Below, one piece after another: positions 16,931-27,151 of a stretch of DNA of 64,000 nucleotides. This DNA comes from Salinicola sp. (GTDB lineage Bacteria; Pseudomonadota; Gammaproteobacteria; Pseudomonadales; Halomonadaceae), in NCBI GenBank assembly GCA_002695065.1, contig NZNW01000137.1:41147-105146 (forward strand), written 5' to 3'. Position 1 is the stretch's first letter; each line of letters starts with the position of its first letter. A program made the translations under genes and the position numbers. The notes under the pieces are model-generated. The model saw only the letters and a program-made list of their open reading frames with translations. It searched no databases and was not told where the DNA came from.

Positions 16931-19638
16931 GACCCATTCGGGCCACCGTCAGGTTGCAGCTGCACGCCGGTTTCACGTTCGACGACGCCAGGCGGCAGGT
17001 CGACTACTACGCCGCTCTCGGCGTCAGCCACTTCTATCTGTCGCCCATTCTGGCCTCGAGGAGGGGGTCGACCCACGGCTACGATGGCGTCGACCCGACC
17101 CGTATCGATCCGGAGCTGGGCGGCGAAGCCGGCCTTGCGCGCCTGGTCGAGACACTGCACGCCGCGGAAATGGGCATCGTGGCCGACATCGTGCCCAATC
17201 ATCTGGCGGTGGGCGCCGAGAATCTCTGGTGGCAGGACGTGCTGGCGAAGGGCCGGTCCAGTGACTTTGCCCGCTGCTTCGATATCGACTGGGAGCAGCC
17301 CGGCGCCGATGGCAAGATCCTGCTGCCGTTTCTGGGCGATCGCTACGTGCGGGTACTGGAAGACGGCGAACTGGTACTGGCCTGGGACGACGCCCACAGC
17401 GCTTTTTTCGTCGCCTATCACGAGCATCGGTTTCCGATCGACCCCGACCAGACCGAGGCGCTGCTGGCGGCCCCGTCATCCGACGCTCGACGGGAAGACG
17501 CACTCCCACCGAGGGAGGAACTGGCCGGGGACGACCCGCTGGTCGCGGCGGTGATCGCGGACCATGATGCCAGGAGTCCGGCTGGGCGCTCGCGCCTGCA
17601 CGCGCTGCTGGAGCGTCAGGCCTATCGGCTCGTCCACTGGCGCACCGCCAACGATGCGCTCAACTGGCGTCGATTCTTCGACATCACCGAGCTGGCGGGG
17701 GGGCGGGTCGAGGACGAGAGCGTGTTCGATCTCTCTCACGCTTACCTCCTCTCGCTGGTGGAGCGCGGCTGGATCGACGGGCTGCGTATCGACCATATCG
17801 ATGGCCTGGCCGATCCGCGCGAATACGCATTGCGACTGCGCGGCCGTCTCGACGCGATCTGCGGGCGGCAGGAGCGGGCGTCCGTCGCGAGCCCGCGGCT
17901 GCCGATCTACGTCGAGAAGATCCTGGGCGACGACGAACGCCTCCACACCGACTGGGGCGTGGATGGCACCACCGGCTATGAATTTCTCGATCTGGTCTCG
18001 GGCATCCAGCACGACCCGGCAGGGCAAGAGCCGTTGGCTCGGCTGTGGCAGGAGATCAGCGAACGCAGCGCGGATTTCACCGCCGAGGTCGAGGCCGCAC
18101 GCCAGGAGATGCTGTACGGGCCGCTGACTGCCGAGTTCGAGCGTTGCGTCCTGGCGACGCGGGCCCTGGCCGGTGCCAGCCCCGCCACCCGCGAATTCAG
18201 CCTGCCCGCGATCCGGCGCGTGGTGGGCGCACTGGCGATCGGGTATCCGGTCTACCGCAGCTATGCCGATCGACACGGTCGTCCCGAGATGGATGCCGAT
18301 GCGTTCGCTCGTGCCATGCAGGCCGCGCGATCGCGCCTGTCCGCCGCCGATGCGCCCTGGCTGCCGTTGCTGGATAACTGGTTCGGCGGCGAGGCGCCCG
18401 AGGCGTTCGAGGAGCCTGAGCGCGGGCTGCGCTTGAGTGCGATGACGCGCTTTCAACAGCTGACATCGCCACTCGCGGCGAAGTCCGTGGAGGACACCGC
18501 CGGCTATCGCTCGGCCGTCCTGCTGTCGCGCAACGACGTCGGTTGCGAGGGCGCCCATTTCGCCTACCCGGTCCAGCGCTTCCACCAGGCTAACCGGCAG
18601 CGTCTGGAGACCTTTCCCCAGGCCATGCTGACGACCGCGACACACGATCACAAACGTGGCGAGGACGTCCGGGCGCGTCTGGCGGCCCTGAGCGAACGGG
18701 TCGACGTGCTGGCGCCGAAGATGCGTGACTGGGCCCGGGATTCGCGTCTCCACGACAGTCATTCGGCCCCCGGCGGCGGCGATCGACTGATGATGCTCCA
18801 GGTGCTGCTGGCGGCGTGGCCACTGGCGTTGACGCCAGGGCCAACGCGGAACGAAGAGTCCGCTTCCCGCGATCGGGAGGCGTTGCGCGAGTACGCCGAT
18901 CGGCTCGTCGCCTGGCAGCGCAAGGCGATGCGCGAGGCCAAGCTCGCGAGCCACTGGCTGGCGCCCGACGAGACGTACGAACAGGCGGGCGAGGACGCCA
19001 TACGCCGCGCCTTGACCGGCGATGCGCTGACCCACGAGCTGGCATCGGCGGCGGCGATGCTCGACATGCCCGGAGCGGTCAATGGCCTGGCGCAGGCGGT
19101 ACTCAGGCTCTGCTCGCCGGGCATCCCGGATCTCTACCAGGGTACCGAGTTCTGGGACCTCTCGCTGGTCGATCCCGACAATCGCCGTCCGGTCGACATG
19201 GCGACGCGCCGGGAGGCCCTGGACCACCTCGAAACGCCGGTGGCGGCCTGGCGCCACTGGCGGGACGGTGCCGTCAAGCAGGTCGTGATTCAGCGCTTGT
19301 TGAATTTGCGGCGTGACCATCCGCGACTTTTCGATGACGGGGACTACCTGCCTCTGCAGGCGAGTGGGCCGAATGCCGATCGCGTCATTGCCTTTGCACG
19401 TAGAGCGCAGGGCGTGACGTTGCTGGTGGTCGTCACCCGGCTCTCTGCGGTGCTGATGGACGATACCTTCGAGGGGCGGCTCCAGTGGTCGGACACGGCA
19501 CTGCCCCTCGAGGCGTTGGGAGTGAACGGCGTCGGGCAGGGCTGGCTGACGCCGACGCCGGTGGCGGCCGACGGCACGCTACCGCTACATCGACATTTGT
19601 CGGATTTTCCCTGCGGGGTTTGGGTGTGGGCACCTTGA
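16927..19638 (+). CDS. treY: Maltooligosyl trehalose synthase
   Basis: TreY (GH13_26) isomerises the reducing-end alpha-1,4 bond of a maltodextrin to the alpha,alpha-1,1 bond of trehalose. The 903-residue protein starts with TVRLQLHAGFTFDDA and has SHFYLSPILASRRGSTHGYDGVD, GIVADIVPNHLAVG, nucleophile region GLRIDHIDGLADP, acid/base Glu in YVEKILGDDERL, and TATHDHKRGEDVRARL. The C-terminal IPDLYQGTEFWDLSLVDPDNRRPVD is characteristic. It is the last gene of the ATGA-linked series glgA, glgB-like, treZ, malQ, treY. Two GC-rich hairpins follow before the DUF2934 gene. Confidence 0.94.
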   Translation: MRPIRATVRLQLHAGFTFDDARRQVDYYAALGVSHFYLSPILASRRGSTHGYDGVDPTRIDPELGGEAGLARLVETLHAAEMGIVADIVPNHLAVGAENLWWQDVLAKGRSSDFARCFDIDWEQPGADGKILLPFLGDRYVRVLEDGELVLAWDDAHSAFFVAYHEHRFPIDPDQTEALLAAPSSDARREDALPPREELAGDDPLVAAVIADHDARSPAGRSRLHALLERQAYRLVHWRTANDALNWRRFFDITELAGGRVEDESVFDLSHAYLLSLVERGWIDGLRIDHIDGLADPREYALRLRGRLDAICGRQERASVASPRLPIYVEKILGDDERLHTDWGVDGTTGYEFLDLVSGIQHDPAGQEPLARLWQEISERSADFTAEVEAARQEMLYGPLTAEFERCVLATRALAGASPATREFSLPAIRRVVGALAIGYPVYRSYADRHGRPEMDADAFARAMQAARSRLSAADAPWLPLLDNWFGGEAPEAFEEPERGLRLSAMTRFQQLTSPLAAKSVEDTAGYRSAVLLSRNDVGCEGAHFAYPVQRFHQANRQRLETFPQAMLTTATHDHKRGEDVRARLAALSERVDVLAPKMRDWARDSRLHDSHSAPGGGDRLMMLQVLLAAWPLALTPGPTRNEESASRDREALREYADRLVAWQRKAMREAKLASHWLAPDETYEQAGEDAIRRALTGDALTHELASAAAMLDMPGAVNGLAQAVLRLCSPGIPDLYQGTEFWDLSLVDPDNRRPVDMATRREALDHLETPVAAWRHWRDGAVKQVVIQRLLNLRRDHPRLFDDGDYLPLQASGPNADRVIAFARRAQGVTLLVVVTRLSAVLMDDTFEGRLQWSDTALPLEALGVNGVGQGWLTPTPVAADGTLPLHRHLSDFPCGVWVWAP

Positions 19639-19659
19639 ACCCGCTATCTTGAGCGTGAA

Positions 19660-19708
19660 GCACCGGCCTTGTCGGTGCCGAACGAAACCGGTGGGGCAGG
19701 GATGCCCC
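19660..19708 (+). terminator. Two hairpins after treY
   Basis: GCACCG (19660-19665) pairs with CGGTGC (19673-19678), and GGGGCA (19693-19698) pairs with TGCCCC (19703-19708) over a four-base loop. Neither has a T run, so they are at best attenuators or mRNA-end stabilisers between treY and the DUF2934 gene, not classic intrinsic terminators. Confidence 0.35.
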
Positions 19709-19739
19709 GTCAAGCCACGAGTACAGGAAGGAGCGCATC

Positions 19740-20207
19740 ATGATGACCGGTCGTGAACAACGCATACGAATGCTGGCTTACCGCATATGGGAGTCGGAAG
19801 GGCGACCCGACGGCCAGGAAGCGCGCCATTGGGAAATGGCCGAACGCATCGTCGAGGCCGAGAACGCCCGCGAGGAGGAGCAGGAGTGGCGCGCGGTGTC
19901 CGACGAACCCTCCCCGCTGGAGGGCGAGGAGCCGACCGCGGAGCCCGACGAAATCGGTATCGACGAGCCGCGCCTGCCGCTGGACGATCCCGAGACCGAA
20001 GCGCGCAAGGAGCAGGATACGGGCGTCGATGTCAGTTCCCCGCAGCCTCGAACCGGCTCTCCGGCTCGGCGCAAGGCGGCGAGCAGCGGCGAGGGCACTT
20101 CGCCGGCGCGCAAGCGCGGCACGACGAAGGTTTCCGGGGGCGTCGACAAGAAGCCGGCGACCAAGCCGCGCAAACCCCGCGGCACGAACGACGGCAAGAG
20201 CGAGTGA
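19740..20207 (+). CDS. DUF2934 domain protein with basic C-terminal tail
   Basis: The 155-residue protein has a DUF2934 motif at its N-terminus: RIRMLAYRIWESEGRPDGQEARHWEMA (residues ~7-33, shown in the usual W...EGRP.G...HW pattern). An acidic Glu/Asp/Pro-rich middle follows (~40-95), then a Lys/Arg/Ala/Ser/Pro-rich tail (~105-155) that looks disordered and could bind nucleic acid or polyanions. Small DUF2934 genes are often found beside treY/treZ/glgX clusters, but I know of no established function. The start is clear: AGGAAGGAG lies a few bases before two tandem ATG codons. It sits 101 bases after treY and 61 before glgX, probably in the same transcript. Confidence 0.8.
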   Translation: MMTGREQRIRMLAYRIWESEGRPDGQEARHWEMAERIVEAENAREEEQEWRAVSDEPSPLEGEEPTAEPDEIGIDEPRLPLDDPETEARKEQDTGVDVSSPQPRTGSPARRKAASSGEGTSPARKRGTTKVSGGVDKKPATKPRKPRGTNDGKSE

Positions 20208-20268
20208 CCGGCCCACACTGGGCATCACAGGGCGACAGGATGGACCTGGCTCGCCCGGAGGGTAGTCG

Positions 20269-22455
20269 ATGACCGATATGCGTTGGGGACGGGATGAAAC
20301 GATGGGATGCGTCGTTCAGGAAGCGGGATTGCTGCAGTCGCGGATTCGGGAGGGGCTTCCCTACCCTCTGGGGGCGACGTGGGATGGGCTCGGGGTCAAC
20401 TTCTCGCTGTTCTCCGCCAACGCGACCCGAGTCGAACTCTGCCTCTTCGACGAAAGTGGACAGGAAGAGCTGGAGCGGGTGGTGCTGCCGGAGTATACCG
20501 ACGAGATCTGGCACGGTTACCTGCCGGATGCCCGTCCCGGCCAGCTCTATGGCTATCGAGTGCATGGCCCCTACGATCCGGAGGCTGGCCATCGCTTCAA
20601 TCATCACAAGCTGCTGATCGATCCCTACGCCAAGCAACTGGTCGGTAAGCTGATCTGGGACGACGCCCTCTACGGTTACACCATCGGTCACGAGGATGGC
20701 GATCTCAGCTTCGACGAGCGGGACAGTGCACCGTTCATGCCCCGTTGCCGCGTCATCGACCCGGCGTTCACCTGGGGGCGCTCCACCGAAATTCGGGTGC
20801 CGTGGAGCGATACCGTCATCTACGAGACCCATGTGCGCGGCTACACCATGCGTCATCCGTCGGTACCGGAAGCGCTGCGCGGCACATTCTCGGGGCTCGC
20901 CGTGCCGGAAGTGATCGATTACCTCGTCGATCTGGGCATCTCCTCCCTAGAGCTGATGCCGATCCACGCCTTCGCCGACGACCGGCACCTGCAGGAGAAG
21001 GGGCTGCACAACTACTGGGGTTACAACACTCTGGCGTTCTTCGCGCCGCACCCGAACTACATGTCGACCGAGTCGGTCAGTGAATTCAAGCAGATGGTGG
21101 CGCGCTACCACGCCGCCGGCATCGAGGTGCTGCTCGACGTGGTCTACAACCACACGGCGGAAGGCAACGAGATGGGGCCGACGCTGTCGTTCAAGGGCAT
21201 CGACAACGCCTCCTATTATCGGCTGATGCCGGACAAGCCGCGGTTCTACATCAATGACACCGGCACCGGCAATACACTGAACCTTTCCCACCCCCGGGTC
21301 CTGCAGATGGTGACGGACTCGCTGCGTTACTGGGCCGACGAGATGCGTGTCGATGGCTTCCGCTTCGACCTGGCCACGATCCTGGGGCGCGAGGCCGATG
21401 GCTTCGACGAGGGTGGCGGCTTCCTCGATTCCTGTCGCCAGGACCCGCTGCTGTCGCAGTGCAAGCTGATCGCCGAACCCTGGGACTGCGGCCCCGGCGG
21501 TTACCAGGTCGGCAAGTTTCCGCCCGGCTGGGCGGAGTGGAACGATCGCTTCCGCGACGACATGCGGGCGTTCTGGCGGGGAGACGAGGGCCGCCTGCCC
21601 GCCTTCGCCAATCGTCTGACCGCTTCGGCCGACCTGTTCAACCATCGCGGCCGCAAGGCGTTCTCGTCGATCAATTTCATCACCGCTCACGACGGCTTCA
21701 CGCTGCGCGACCTGGTGAGCTACAACGCCAAGCACAACGCGGCCAATGGCGAAGACAACCAGGACGGGCACGACGACAACGTCTCCTGGAACCACGGCGT
21801 CGAGGGCGACACCGAAGATCCCGGGATCCGTGCGCTGCGCATGCGCCAGATGCGCAACCTGCTGGCGACGTTGATGCTTTCCCAGGGCACGCCGATGCTG
21901 CTGGCGGGGGACGAGTTCGCTCGCACGCAGGGCGGTAACAACAACGCCTACTGCCAGGACGGGGACATCGGCTGGGTCGACTGGAACCTCTCCGACGAGG
22001 GGCGCGGCCTGCTGGCCTTTACCCGCCAGCTGATTCGGCTGCGGCGACAGTATCCGATTCTCGAACGCGGGCGTTTCATGACCGGTGAGCTGAACGAGAA
22101 CCTCGGCATCAAGGATGTCACCTGGCTCACGCCGGCCGCGGAGGAGATGGAGGTGGAGCACTGGCACGACGAGGAGGCCAAGGCGATTGGCGTGGTGCTC
22201 AACGGTCATGCCCAGCCCACCGGCATTTGCCGCTTCGGCTCGGACGTCACGGTGTTCCTGGCTCTCAACGCCTCCGATGGGGATGTCGACTTCGTGTTGC
22301 CGGACGTGCCGGGGGGGAGCGAGTGGCTGAGGCGCGTCGAAACCTTCGATCCGGCAGCCGGAGACGTGCGCTGCCCCATGGAGAGCGGCTATCGGGTCAG
22401 GTCGCGCAGCCTCTCGCTGTTCGAGCTGATCGAAGAGGAGGCGTCACATGATTGA
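20269..22455 (+). CDS. glgX: Glycogen debranching enzyme GlgX
   Basis: GlgX (GH13_11, isoamylase-like) cleaves alpha-1,6 branches of phosphorylase-limited glycogen. The 728-residue protein has the CBM48 opening PLGATWDGLGVNFSLFSANA, then NYWGYNTLAFFAP, VLLDVVYNHTAEGNE, nucleophile Asp in GFRFDLATILGRE, acid/base Glu in LIAEPWDCGPGGYQVG, and ITAHDGFTLRDLVSYN. The C-domain has MLLAGDEFARTQGGNNNAY. GGAGGG lies six to twelve bases before the ATG. Debranching supplies linear maltodextrins, the substrate of the treY/treZ pair encoded just upstream. glgB follows after 36 bases. Confidence 0.94.
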   Translation: MTDMRWGRDETMGCVVQEAGLLQSRIREGLPYPLGATWDGLGVNFSLFSANATRVELCLFDESGQEELERVVLPEYTDEIWHGYLPDARPGQLYGYRVHGPYDPEAGHRFNHHKLLIDPYAKQLVGKLIWDDALYGYTIGHEDGDLSFDERDSAPFMPRCRVIDPAFTWGRSTEIRVPWSDTVIYETHVRGYTMRHPSVPEALRGTFSGLAVPEVIDYLVDLGISSLELMPIHAFADDRHLQEKGLHNYWGYNTLAFFAPHPNYMSTESVSEFKQMVARYHAAGIEVLLDVVYNHTAEGNEMGPTLSFKGIDNASYYRLMPDKPRFYINDTGTGNTLNLSHPRVLQMVTDSLRYWADEMRVDGFRFDLATILGREADGFDEGGGFLDSCRQDPLLSQCKLIAEPWDCGPGGYQVGKFPPGWAEWNDRFRDDMRAFWRGDEGRLPAFANRLTASADLFNHRGRKAFSSINFITAHDGFTLRDLVSYNAKHNAANGEDNQDGHDDNVSWNHGVEGDTEDPGIRALRMRQMRNLLATLMLSQGTPMLLAGDEFARTQGGNNNAYCQDGDIGWVDWNLSDEGRGLLAFTRQLIRLRRQYPILERGRFMTGELNENLGIKDVTWLTPAAEEMEVEHWHDEEAKAIGVVLNGHAQPTGICRFGSDVTVFLALNASDGDVDFVLPDVPGGSEWLRRVETFDPAAGDVRCPMESGYRVRSRSLSLFELIEEEASHD

Positions 22456-22491
22456 TCGATATCCCGACTTCCGGCGGCTGGCAGGTGGCTC

Positions 22492-24771
22492 ATGACGCGA
22501 ACTCGTTCTCGCAGTGAATCCGGGGAGAGCGGCGCGGATCGCTCGGATGCCTGGCCGACCGGCATGCCCCGGGTCACGGCTTCCCGCCTGGGCGTGGCGG
22601 ATCTGGAGTCGCTCGCGCAGGCGACGCACGCCAATCCGTTCGCCGTGCTGGGACCCCACGTGCGCGCCGACGGCAGGCTGGAAGTCAGCGCCTACCTGCC
22701 GGGCGCGCAGGCGGTATCGCTGGTGGCGCGCGACAGTGACCGCTTACTGGGGGAGTGCGTGCTCGGTGCCATCGATGGATTTTTCGTCGGTGAGATGGCA
22801 AGTCCGTGCGCCTACCGACTGCATATCCGCTGGCCGGAGGGTGAGCAGATCGTTGCCGACCCCTACGCCTTTCCCCTGTTGCTGGGGGAGACCGACCTCT
22901 ACCTGATCGGGGAGGGGAACCATCGGCGCCTCGGTGAATGCCTCGGGGCACGCGTGATGACGGTGGAGGACGTCGAGGGCGTGCGTTTCGCGGTATGGGC
23001 GCCCAACGCACAGCGGGTGGCGGTGGTCGGCGACTTCAATGGCTGGGACTCGCGCCGTCACGGCATGCGCTGCCGCTATCCCTCCGGGGTGTGGGAGATA
23101 TTCATCCCCGGAATCGGGGTCGGCGAGCGCTACAAGTACGCCTTGATCGACATCAATGGCGAGCGCCTGCTCAAGGCCGATCCGGTCGCGCTCTCCACCG
23201 AGCCGCCGCCCCTGACGGCGTCGGTGGTGGCCGACTCGACGCCGTTTGCCTGGCACGACCAGACCTGGATGGACGAAAGACCCGGCCGGCACGCGCCGAC
23301 GGCGCCAATTTCGATCTACGAGCTGCATGCCGGCTCCTGGCGCAAGCATGGCGGCGACGAGGGCACGATCTATGGCTGGCGGGATCTCACCGAGTCATTG
23401 ATTCCCTACGTGCTCGAAATGGGCTTCACCCATATCGAGCTGATGCCGATCATGGAGTATCCCTTTGGCGGTTCATGGGGTTATCAGCCGCTGTCGCTGT
23501 TCGCGCCCAGTGGACGCTTCGGTTCGCCCCAGGATTTCGCGGCGTTCATCGATGCCTGCCACATGGCGGGTATCGGCGTGATTCTCGACTGGGTCCCCGG
23601 CCATTTTCCCTCCGATCCTCACGGTCTGGCGCGTTTCGATGGGACCGCACTGTACGAATATGCCCATCCCTTCGAGGGCTACCACCAGGACTGGAATACC
23701 TATATCTACAATCTGGGGCGGCGCGAGGTTCACGGCTTCATGCTGGCCTCGGCGCTGCACTGGTTGCGCGACTTCCACATCGATGGCCTGCGGGTCGATG
23801 CGGTCTCCTCGATGATCTATCGCAACTACTCCCGCCGCGAAGGGGAGTGGATTCCCAATCATCTCGGCGGGCAGGAGAACCTGGAAGCGGTGGCATTCCT
23901 CCAGCATCTCAACCAGGTGGTCCACGACGAGGTACCGGGCGCGATCGTCATCGCCGAGGAGTCGACGGCGTGGCCAGGCGTCACCGCACCGGTGGAGCAG
24001 CAGGGCCTGGGGTTCAGCTACAAGTGGAACATGGGGTGGATGCACGACAGCCTGAGCTACATGAGTCACGATCCACTCTATCGTCGCTATCATCACGATC
24101 AATTGACGTTCGGCCTGATCTACGCCTTCAACGAACGCTTCATGCTGCCGATTTCCCATGACGAGGTGGTGCACGGCAAGGGGTCGCTGCTGGACAAGAT
24201 GCCCGGCGATGACTGGCAGCGATTCGCCAACCTGAGAGCCTACCTGAGCTTCATGTGGCTGCATCCCGGCAAGAAACTGCTGTTCATGGGCTGCGAATTC
24301 GCTCAGGGGCGGGAGTGGAGCCATGACCGCGAACTCGACTGGTGGCTGCTGCAGGAAGCGCCCAACGCCGGCATCCGGCGCCTGGTGGGCGATCTCAACG
24401 CGCTTTACCGGTCGCATCCGGCGCTTCACGCGCTGGATTGCGAGGCGGACGGCTTCCAATGGGTCATCGGTGACGACAGCCACAACAGCGTCTTCGCCTG
24501 GTGGCGCCGGGATCGCCACGGCCGCCAGGCGCTGGCGGTGGCGAACATGACGCCGCAACGGCTCGGCGGCTACCGCATCGGGGTGCCATCCGCCGGCAAC
24601 TGGCAGGAGCGCTTCAACTCCGATGCGGCATGTTACGGCGGGAGCAACGCGGGCAATGGCGGCGGTTTGCAGAGCGAGGCGGTCGCCGCCCACGGCGAGT
24701 GTCAGTCGCTGGTGCTGACGCTGCCGCCGTTGGGGGTGGTGCTACTGATGCCCGGCGCGCTGGGCGAGTAG
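22492..24771 (+). CDS. glgB: 1,4-alpha-glucan branching enzyme
   Basis: This is the complete GlgB of the window (GH13_9, 759 residues). It has the extra N-terminal module ([11 protein letters not shown]), the CBM48 ([23 protein letters not shown]), the barrel with [40 protein letters not shown], nucleophile Asp436 in [15 protein letters not shown], acid/base Glu in [11 protein letters not shown] (~489-490), [13 protein letters not shown], and the C-domain [10 protein letters not shown]. It creates alpha-1,6 branches during glycogen synthesis. It serves as the internal reference showing what the glgB-like gene at 11623-12957 lacks. Its last 30 bases overlap the end of the convergent trehalase gene. 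Confidence 0.95.
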   Translation: MTRTRSRSESGESGADRSDAWPTGMPRVTASRLGVADLESLAQATHANPFAVLGPHVRADGRLEVSAYLPGAQAVSLVARDSDRLLGECVLGAIDGFFVGEMASPCAYRLHIRWPEGEQIVADPYAFPLLLGETDLYLIGEGNHRRLGECLGARVMTVEDVEGVRFAVWAPNAQRVAVVGDFNGWDSRRHGMRCRYPSGVWEIFIPGIGVGERYKYALIDINGERLLKADPVALSTEPPPLTASVVADSTPFAWHDQTWMDERPGRHAPTAPISIYELHAGSWRKHGGDEGTIYGWRDLTESLIPYVLEMGFTHIELMPIMEYPFGGSWGYQPLSLFAPSGRFGSPQDFAAFIDACHMAGIGVILDWVPGHFPSDPHGLARFDGTALYEYAHPFEGYHQDWNTYIYNLGRREVHGFMLASALHWLRDFHIDGLRVDAVSSMIYRNYSRREGEWIPNHLGGQENLEAVAFLQHLNQVVHDEVPGAIVIAEESTAWPGVTAPVEQQGLGFSYKWNMGWMHDSLSYMSHDPLYRRYHHDQLTFGLIYAFNERFMLPISHDEVVHGKGSLLDKMPGDDWQRFANLRAYLSFMWLHPGKKLLFMGCEFAQGREWSHDRELDWWLLQEAPNAGIRRLVGDLNALYRSHPALHALDCEADGFQWVIGDDSHNSVFAWWRRDRHGRQALAVANMTPQRLGGYRIGVPSAGNWQERFNSDAACYGGSNAGNGGGLQSEAVAAHGECQSLVLTLPPLGVVLLMPGALGE

Positions 24772-26298
24772 TGCCCGGGTGACGCCGTTGGTCCAGCCGA
24801 AACCGTCCTGCAGGGGGTATTCGCCACCGGTGGCGAAGTCCGCGCCAGGGTAGAGCACGTACTTTTCCACCAGCTTGTTTTCACGGCTGTAGAGCTCCTC
24901 GACCAGGGCCAGCCAGCGATCGGCGATGGTGTCGGCGAGCTCGGTGAAACCGTAGCGCCGTAGCCCCTCGATCGCCATCCACTGCAGCGGTGCCCAGCCA
25001 TTGGGATGGTCCCACTGCTGCTGGCTATCGGTGATCTCCGTGGTGGCGAGGCCGCCCGGTGTCATGAGCCGATTGGCGATGATATTGGCGACACGTTCCG
25101 CCTGGGCGTCGGAAGCTGCGCCAACGAACAGCGGAACGACACAGCCGGCCGTCAGATGGACGCTGCTCTGGCCGCGAACGAAATCGTAGTCGTAATAGGC
25201 TCCCCGGGAATCGCTCCAGAGATATCGGTCCATCGCCGCTTGCCGACGCAGCGAGCGGCGTCGGAAATCTCCCGCCCTGGCGTCGTCGCCGGTGGCGGCA
25301 TGGAGACGACAGAGTGTCTGTTCGAGATGAAAAAGTAGCGAGTTGAGTTCCGGGGTGACAAAACAGGTGGTGCGAATCGTGCTGAGATCCGTCACGTCGT
25401 CGAGCCATCGCCCACTGAAATCCCAGCCGCTCTCCGCGCCCGCGCGCAGGTTTCGGAACAGCGCCTCCGCAGGACGGGCAGAGCGGGCGGCGATTTCGAG
25501 ATCTTCCCTGAAAGACTCCTCGCGGGGCGTGGCGCGATCGTCCCAGTGCCGATTCAGCCGGCTCTCTTCGTCGAGACGCACGCAGCGCCGATGGCTCTCG
25601 CCGGGTTTCAGCGTGTTCTCGCCATCCATCCAGAAAGCGTATTCCCGCTCCAGTTGGGGCAGGTAGTCGACGGCCTGGCGCAGTCCCTGCCGCTCGGTCA
25701 GCTCGACCATCATCGAGAACAGCGGCAACTGGGACCGGCTGAGATAGTAGGTGCGGTTGCCGTTGGGCATATGGCCGTAGCGCATGATCAGATCGGCGCA
25801 GTTGTCGGTGACCGCGCACATCAGGTGGTTCTCACCGCTGGCGGCGAGCCCCAGCATGGTGAAATACGAGTCCCAGTAGTAGTACTCGCGAAACCGCCCC
25901 CCCGGCACCACGTAGTCGTGGCACAGGGCGAGCAGCGAGGACCAGCGCGGATGCTGGCGCGAGTTGCGGGTCAGCACCGGCCACAGGTTGTCGATATGTT
26001 CGACCAGGTCGTGCTCGGGACGGGCTTCGTAGCCCCGGCCCGGGATCATGTCGCTGTAGAAGTGATCGGACACGAAGACGGCAAGATCGAAACCCACCTG
26101 TCGTCGCTGCTGCTCGTAGGCTTCCACGATCTCTTCGGGCGGTTGTCTCGGGATGCAGTCGGCGAAGGTCTTGGAGTCCTCGAAGATATGCGCGAGCGCG
26201 ACCGCCTCGAACAGCTCGCCGAAGCGGTCGTGGGGGGTAACCGCCGCCTCGTCGATCGAGTCGGTACTCCCGGAAGGCGTCTGAAAGCTGTCGAGCAT
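24742..26298 (-). CDS. treF: Cytoplasmic trehalase (GH37)
   Basis: The enzyme hydrolyses trehalose to two glucose. Both GH37 signatures are present: [15 protein letters not shown] near the middle and [14 protein letters not shown] near the C-terminus, plus the catalytic-acid block [12 protein letters not shown]. There is no signal peptide, which indicates the cytoplasmic TreF type. The start is uncertain: I use the ATG at 26298 because AGGGAAAAGG is just before it. In-frame ATGs at 26340, 26361 and 26379 are possible; the last two overlap the upstream dehydrogenase gene. E. coli TreF has a similarly variable N-terminus before the conserved [10 protein letters not shown] region. It is downstream of the glucose dehydrogenase in one transcript and overlaps glgB tail to tail. 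Confidence 0.92.
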   Translation of the reverse strand: MLDSFQTPSGSTDSIDEAAVTPHDRFGELFEAVALAHIFEDSKTFADCIPRQPPEEIVEAYEQQRRQVGFDLAVFVSDHFYSDMIPGRGYEARPEHDLVEHIDNLWPVLTRNSRQHPRWSSLLALCHDYVVPGGRFREYYYWDSYFTMLGLAASGENHLMCAVTDNCADLIMRYGHMPNGNRTYYLSRSQLPLFSMMVELTERQGLRQAVDYLPQLEREYAFWMDGENTLKPGESHRRCVRLDEESRLNRHWDDRATPREESFREDLEIAARSARPAEALFRNLRAGAESGWDFSGRWLDDVTDLSTIRTTCFVTPELNSLLFHLEQTLCRLHAATGDDARAGDFRRRSLRRQAAMDRYLWSDSRGAYYDYDFVRGQSSVHLTAGCVVPLFVGAASDAQAERVANIIANRLMTPGGLATTEITDSQQQWDHPNGWAPLQWMAIEGLRRYGFTELADTIADRWLALVEELYSRENKLVEKYVLYPGADFATGGEYPLQDGFGWTNGVTRALLAQRAGHQ

Positions 26299-26350
26299 GT
26301 CCTTTTCCCTGTGTGACGTGGAGCGTACCGGAGACGACATGGCCCCCTGG

Positions 26351-27115
26351 TTATTCTTCATACTGCCACAGCAGCCCACCGTCTACCGGTAGCGATGCAC
26401 CGGTCATGTAGGCGGCATCGTCGGATGCCAGGAATTCGACCACGCCCGCCACGTCCTCGGGCCTGCCCAGACGGTTGAGCGGGATGTTGCCGAGCAGGTG
26501 GCGCAGTTTTTCCGGATCCTCGTCCAGCGCCGAGTTCATCGGTGTCTTGATGGCACCGGGCGCCACGCTGTTGACGGTAATGCCCAGCGGTGCCAGTTCG
26601 ACGGCCAGGTTCCGGGTCAGCATGCGCATGCCGCCCTTGCTCATGCAGTAGCTGGTGTAGCCCGGGAAGGGAAGCTCCTCGTGGACCGAGCTCATGTTGA
26701 TCACGCGTCCGCCGCGGCCTTCGTCACGAAGATAGCGAACGAAAGCCTGCGTGGTGAAGAAGACACCCTTGAGATTGGTGCGCATGACGTTGTCGTAGTC
26801 GGCCTCGTCGACGTCGAGGAACGGAGAATCAATCTCCAGCCCCGCGTTGTTGACCAGAATGTCCAGACGGCCCAAGGCATCGACGCTCTCCGCGATCAAG
26901 CGGCGATTGGTATCGACATCCCCGATGTCTCCGGTGACGATCGCTGCCCGCCGGCCATGGGCGCGAACCCGCCTTGCGGTCTCCTCCGCGCGCTCCGAGG
27001 GGCGGCTACCACTGACGACGACATCGGCGCCGGCCTGGGCGAGACGCTCGGCAATGGCACGACCAATGCCCTGGGTGCTGCCGGTCACCAGTGCGACTTT
27101 GCCTGAAAGGCGCAT
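26351..27115 (-). CDS. SDR oxidoreductase, probable glucose 1-dehydrogenase
   Basis: The 254-residue protein is a classical short-chain dehydrogenase. It has cofactor loop TGSTQGIGRA, NNAG at ~89-92, catalytic Ser in INMSSVHEE, and YxxxK within YTSYCMSKGG. The segments VINMSSVHEELPFPGYTSY and GAIKTPMN resemble the Bacillus-type glucose 1-dehydrogenase (VINMSSVHE, GAINTP) more than generic FabG-like SDRs. It is the first gene of the pair with the trehalase, so it could oxidise the glucose released from trehalose to gluconolactone. The substrate is inferred from these local matches and from context; other polyol or steroid SDRs cannot be excluded. Divergent from the MscS-family gene. Confidence 0.8.
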   Translation of the reverse strand: MRLSGKVALVTGSTQGIGRAIAERLAQAGADVVVSGSRPSERAEETARRVRAHGRRAAIVTGDIGDVDTNRRLIAESVDALGRLDILVNNAGLEIDSPFLDVDEADYDNVMRTNLKGVFFTTQAFVRYLRDEGRGGRVINMSSVHEELPFPGYTSYCMSKGGMRMLTRNLAVELAPLGITVNSVAPGAIKTPMNSALDEDPEKLRHLLGNIPLNRLGRPEDVAGVVEFLASDDAAYMTGASLPVDGGLLWQYEE

Positions 27116-27151
27116 CTCTCTCTCCTTGCATGATGTCTCGTATGAATTCCG

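Noticed and set aside
14726..19320. Long minus-strand open frames opposite malQ and treY (e.g. 14726-16819, 17476-19320)
   Set aside because: They are antisense to full-length enzymes with intact motifs. GC-rich codon use leaves the opposite strand open by chance.
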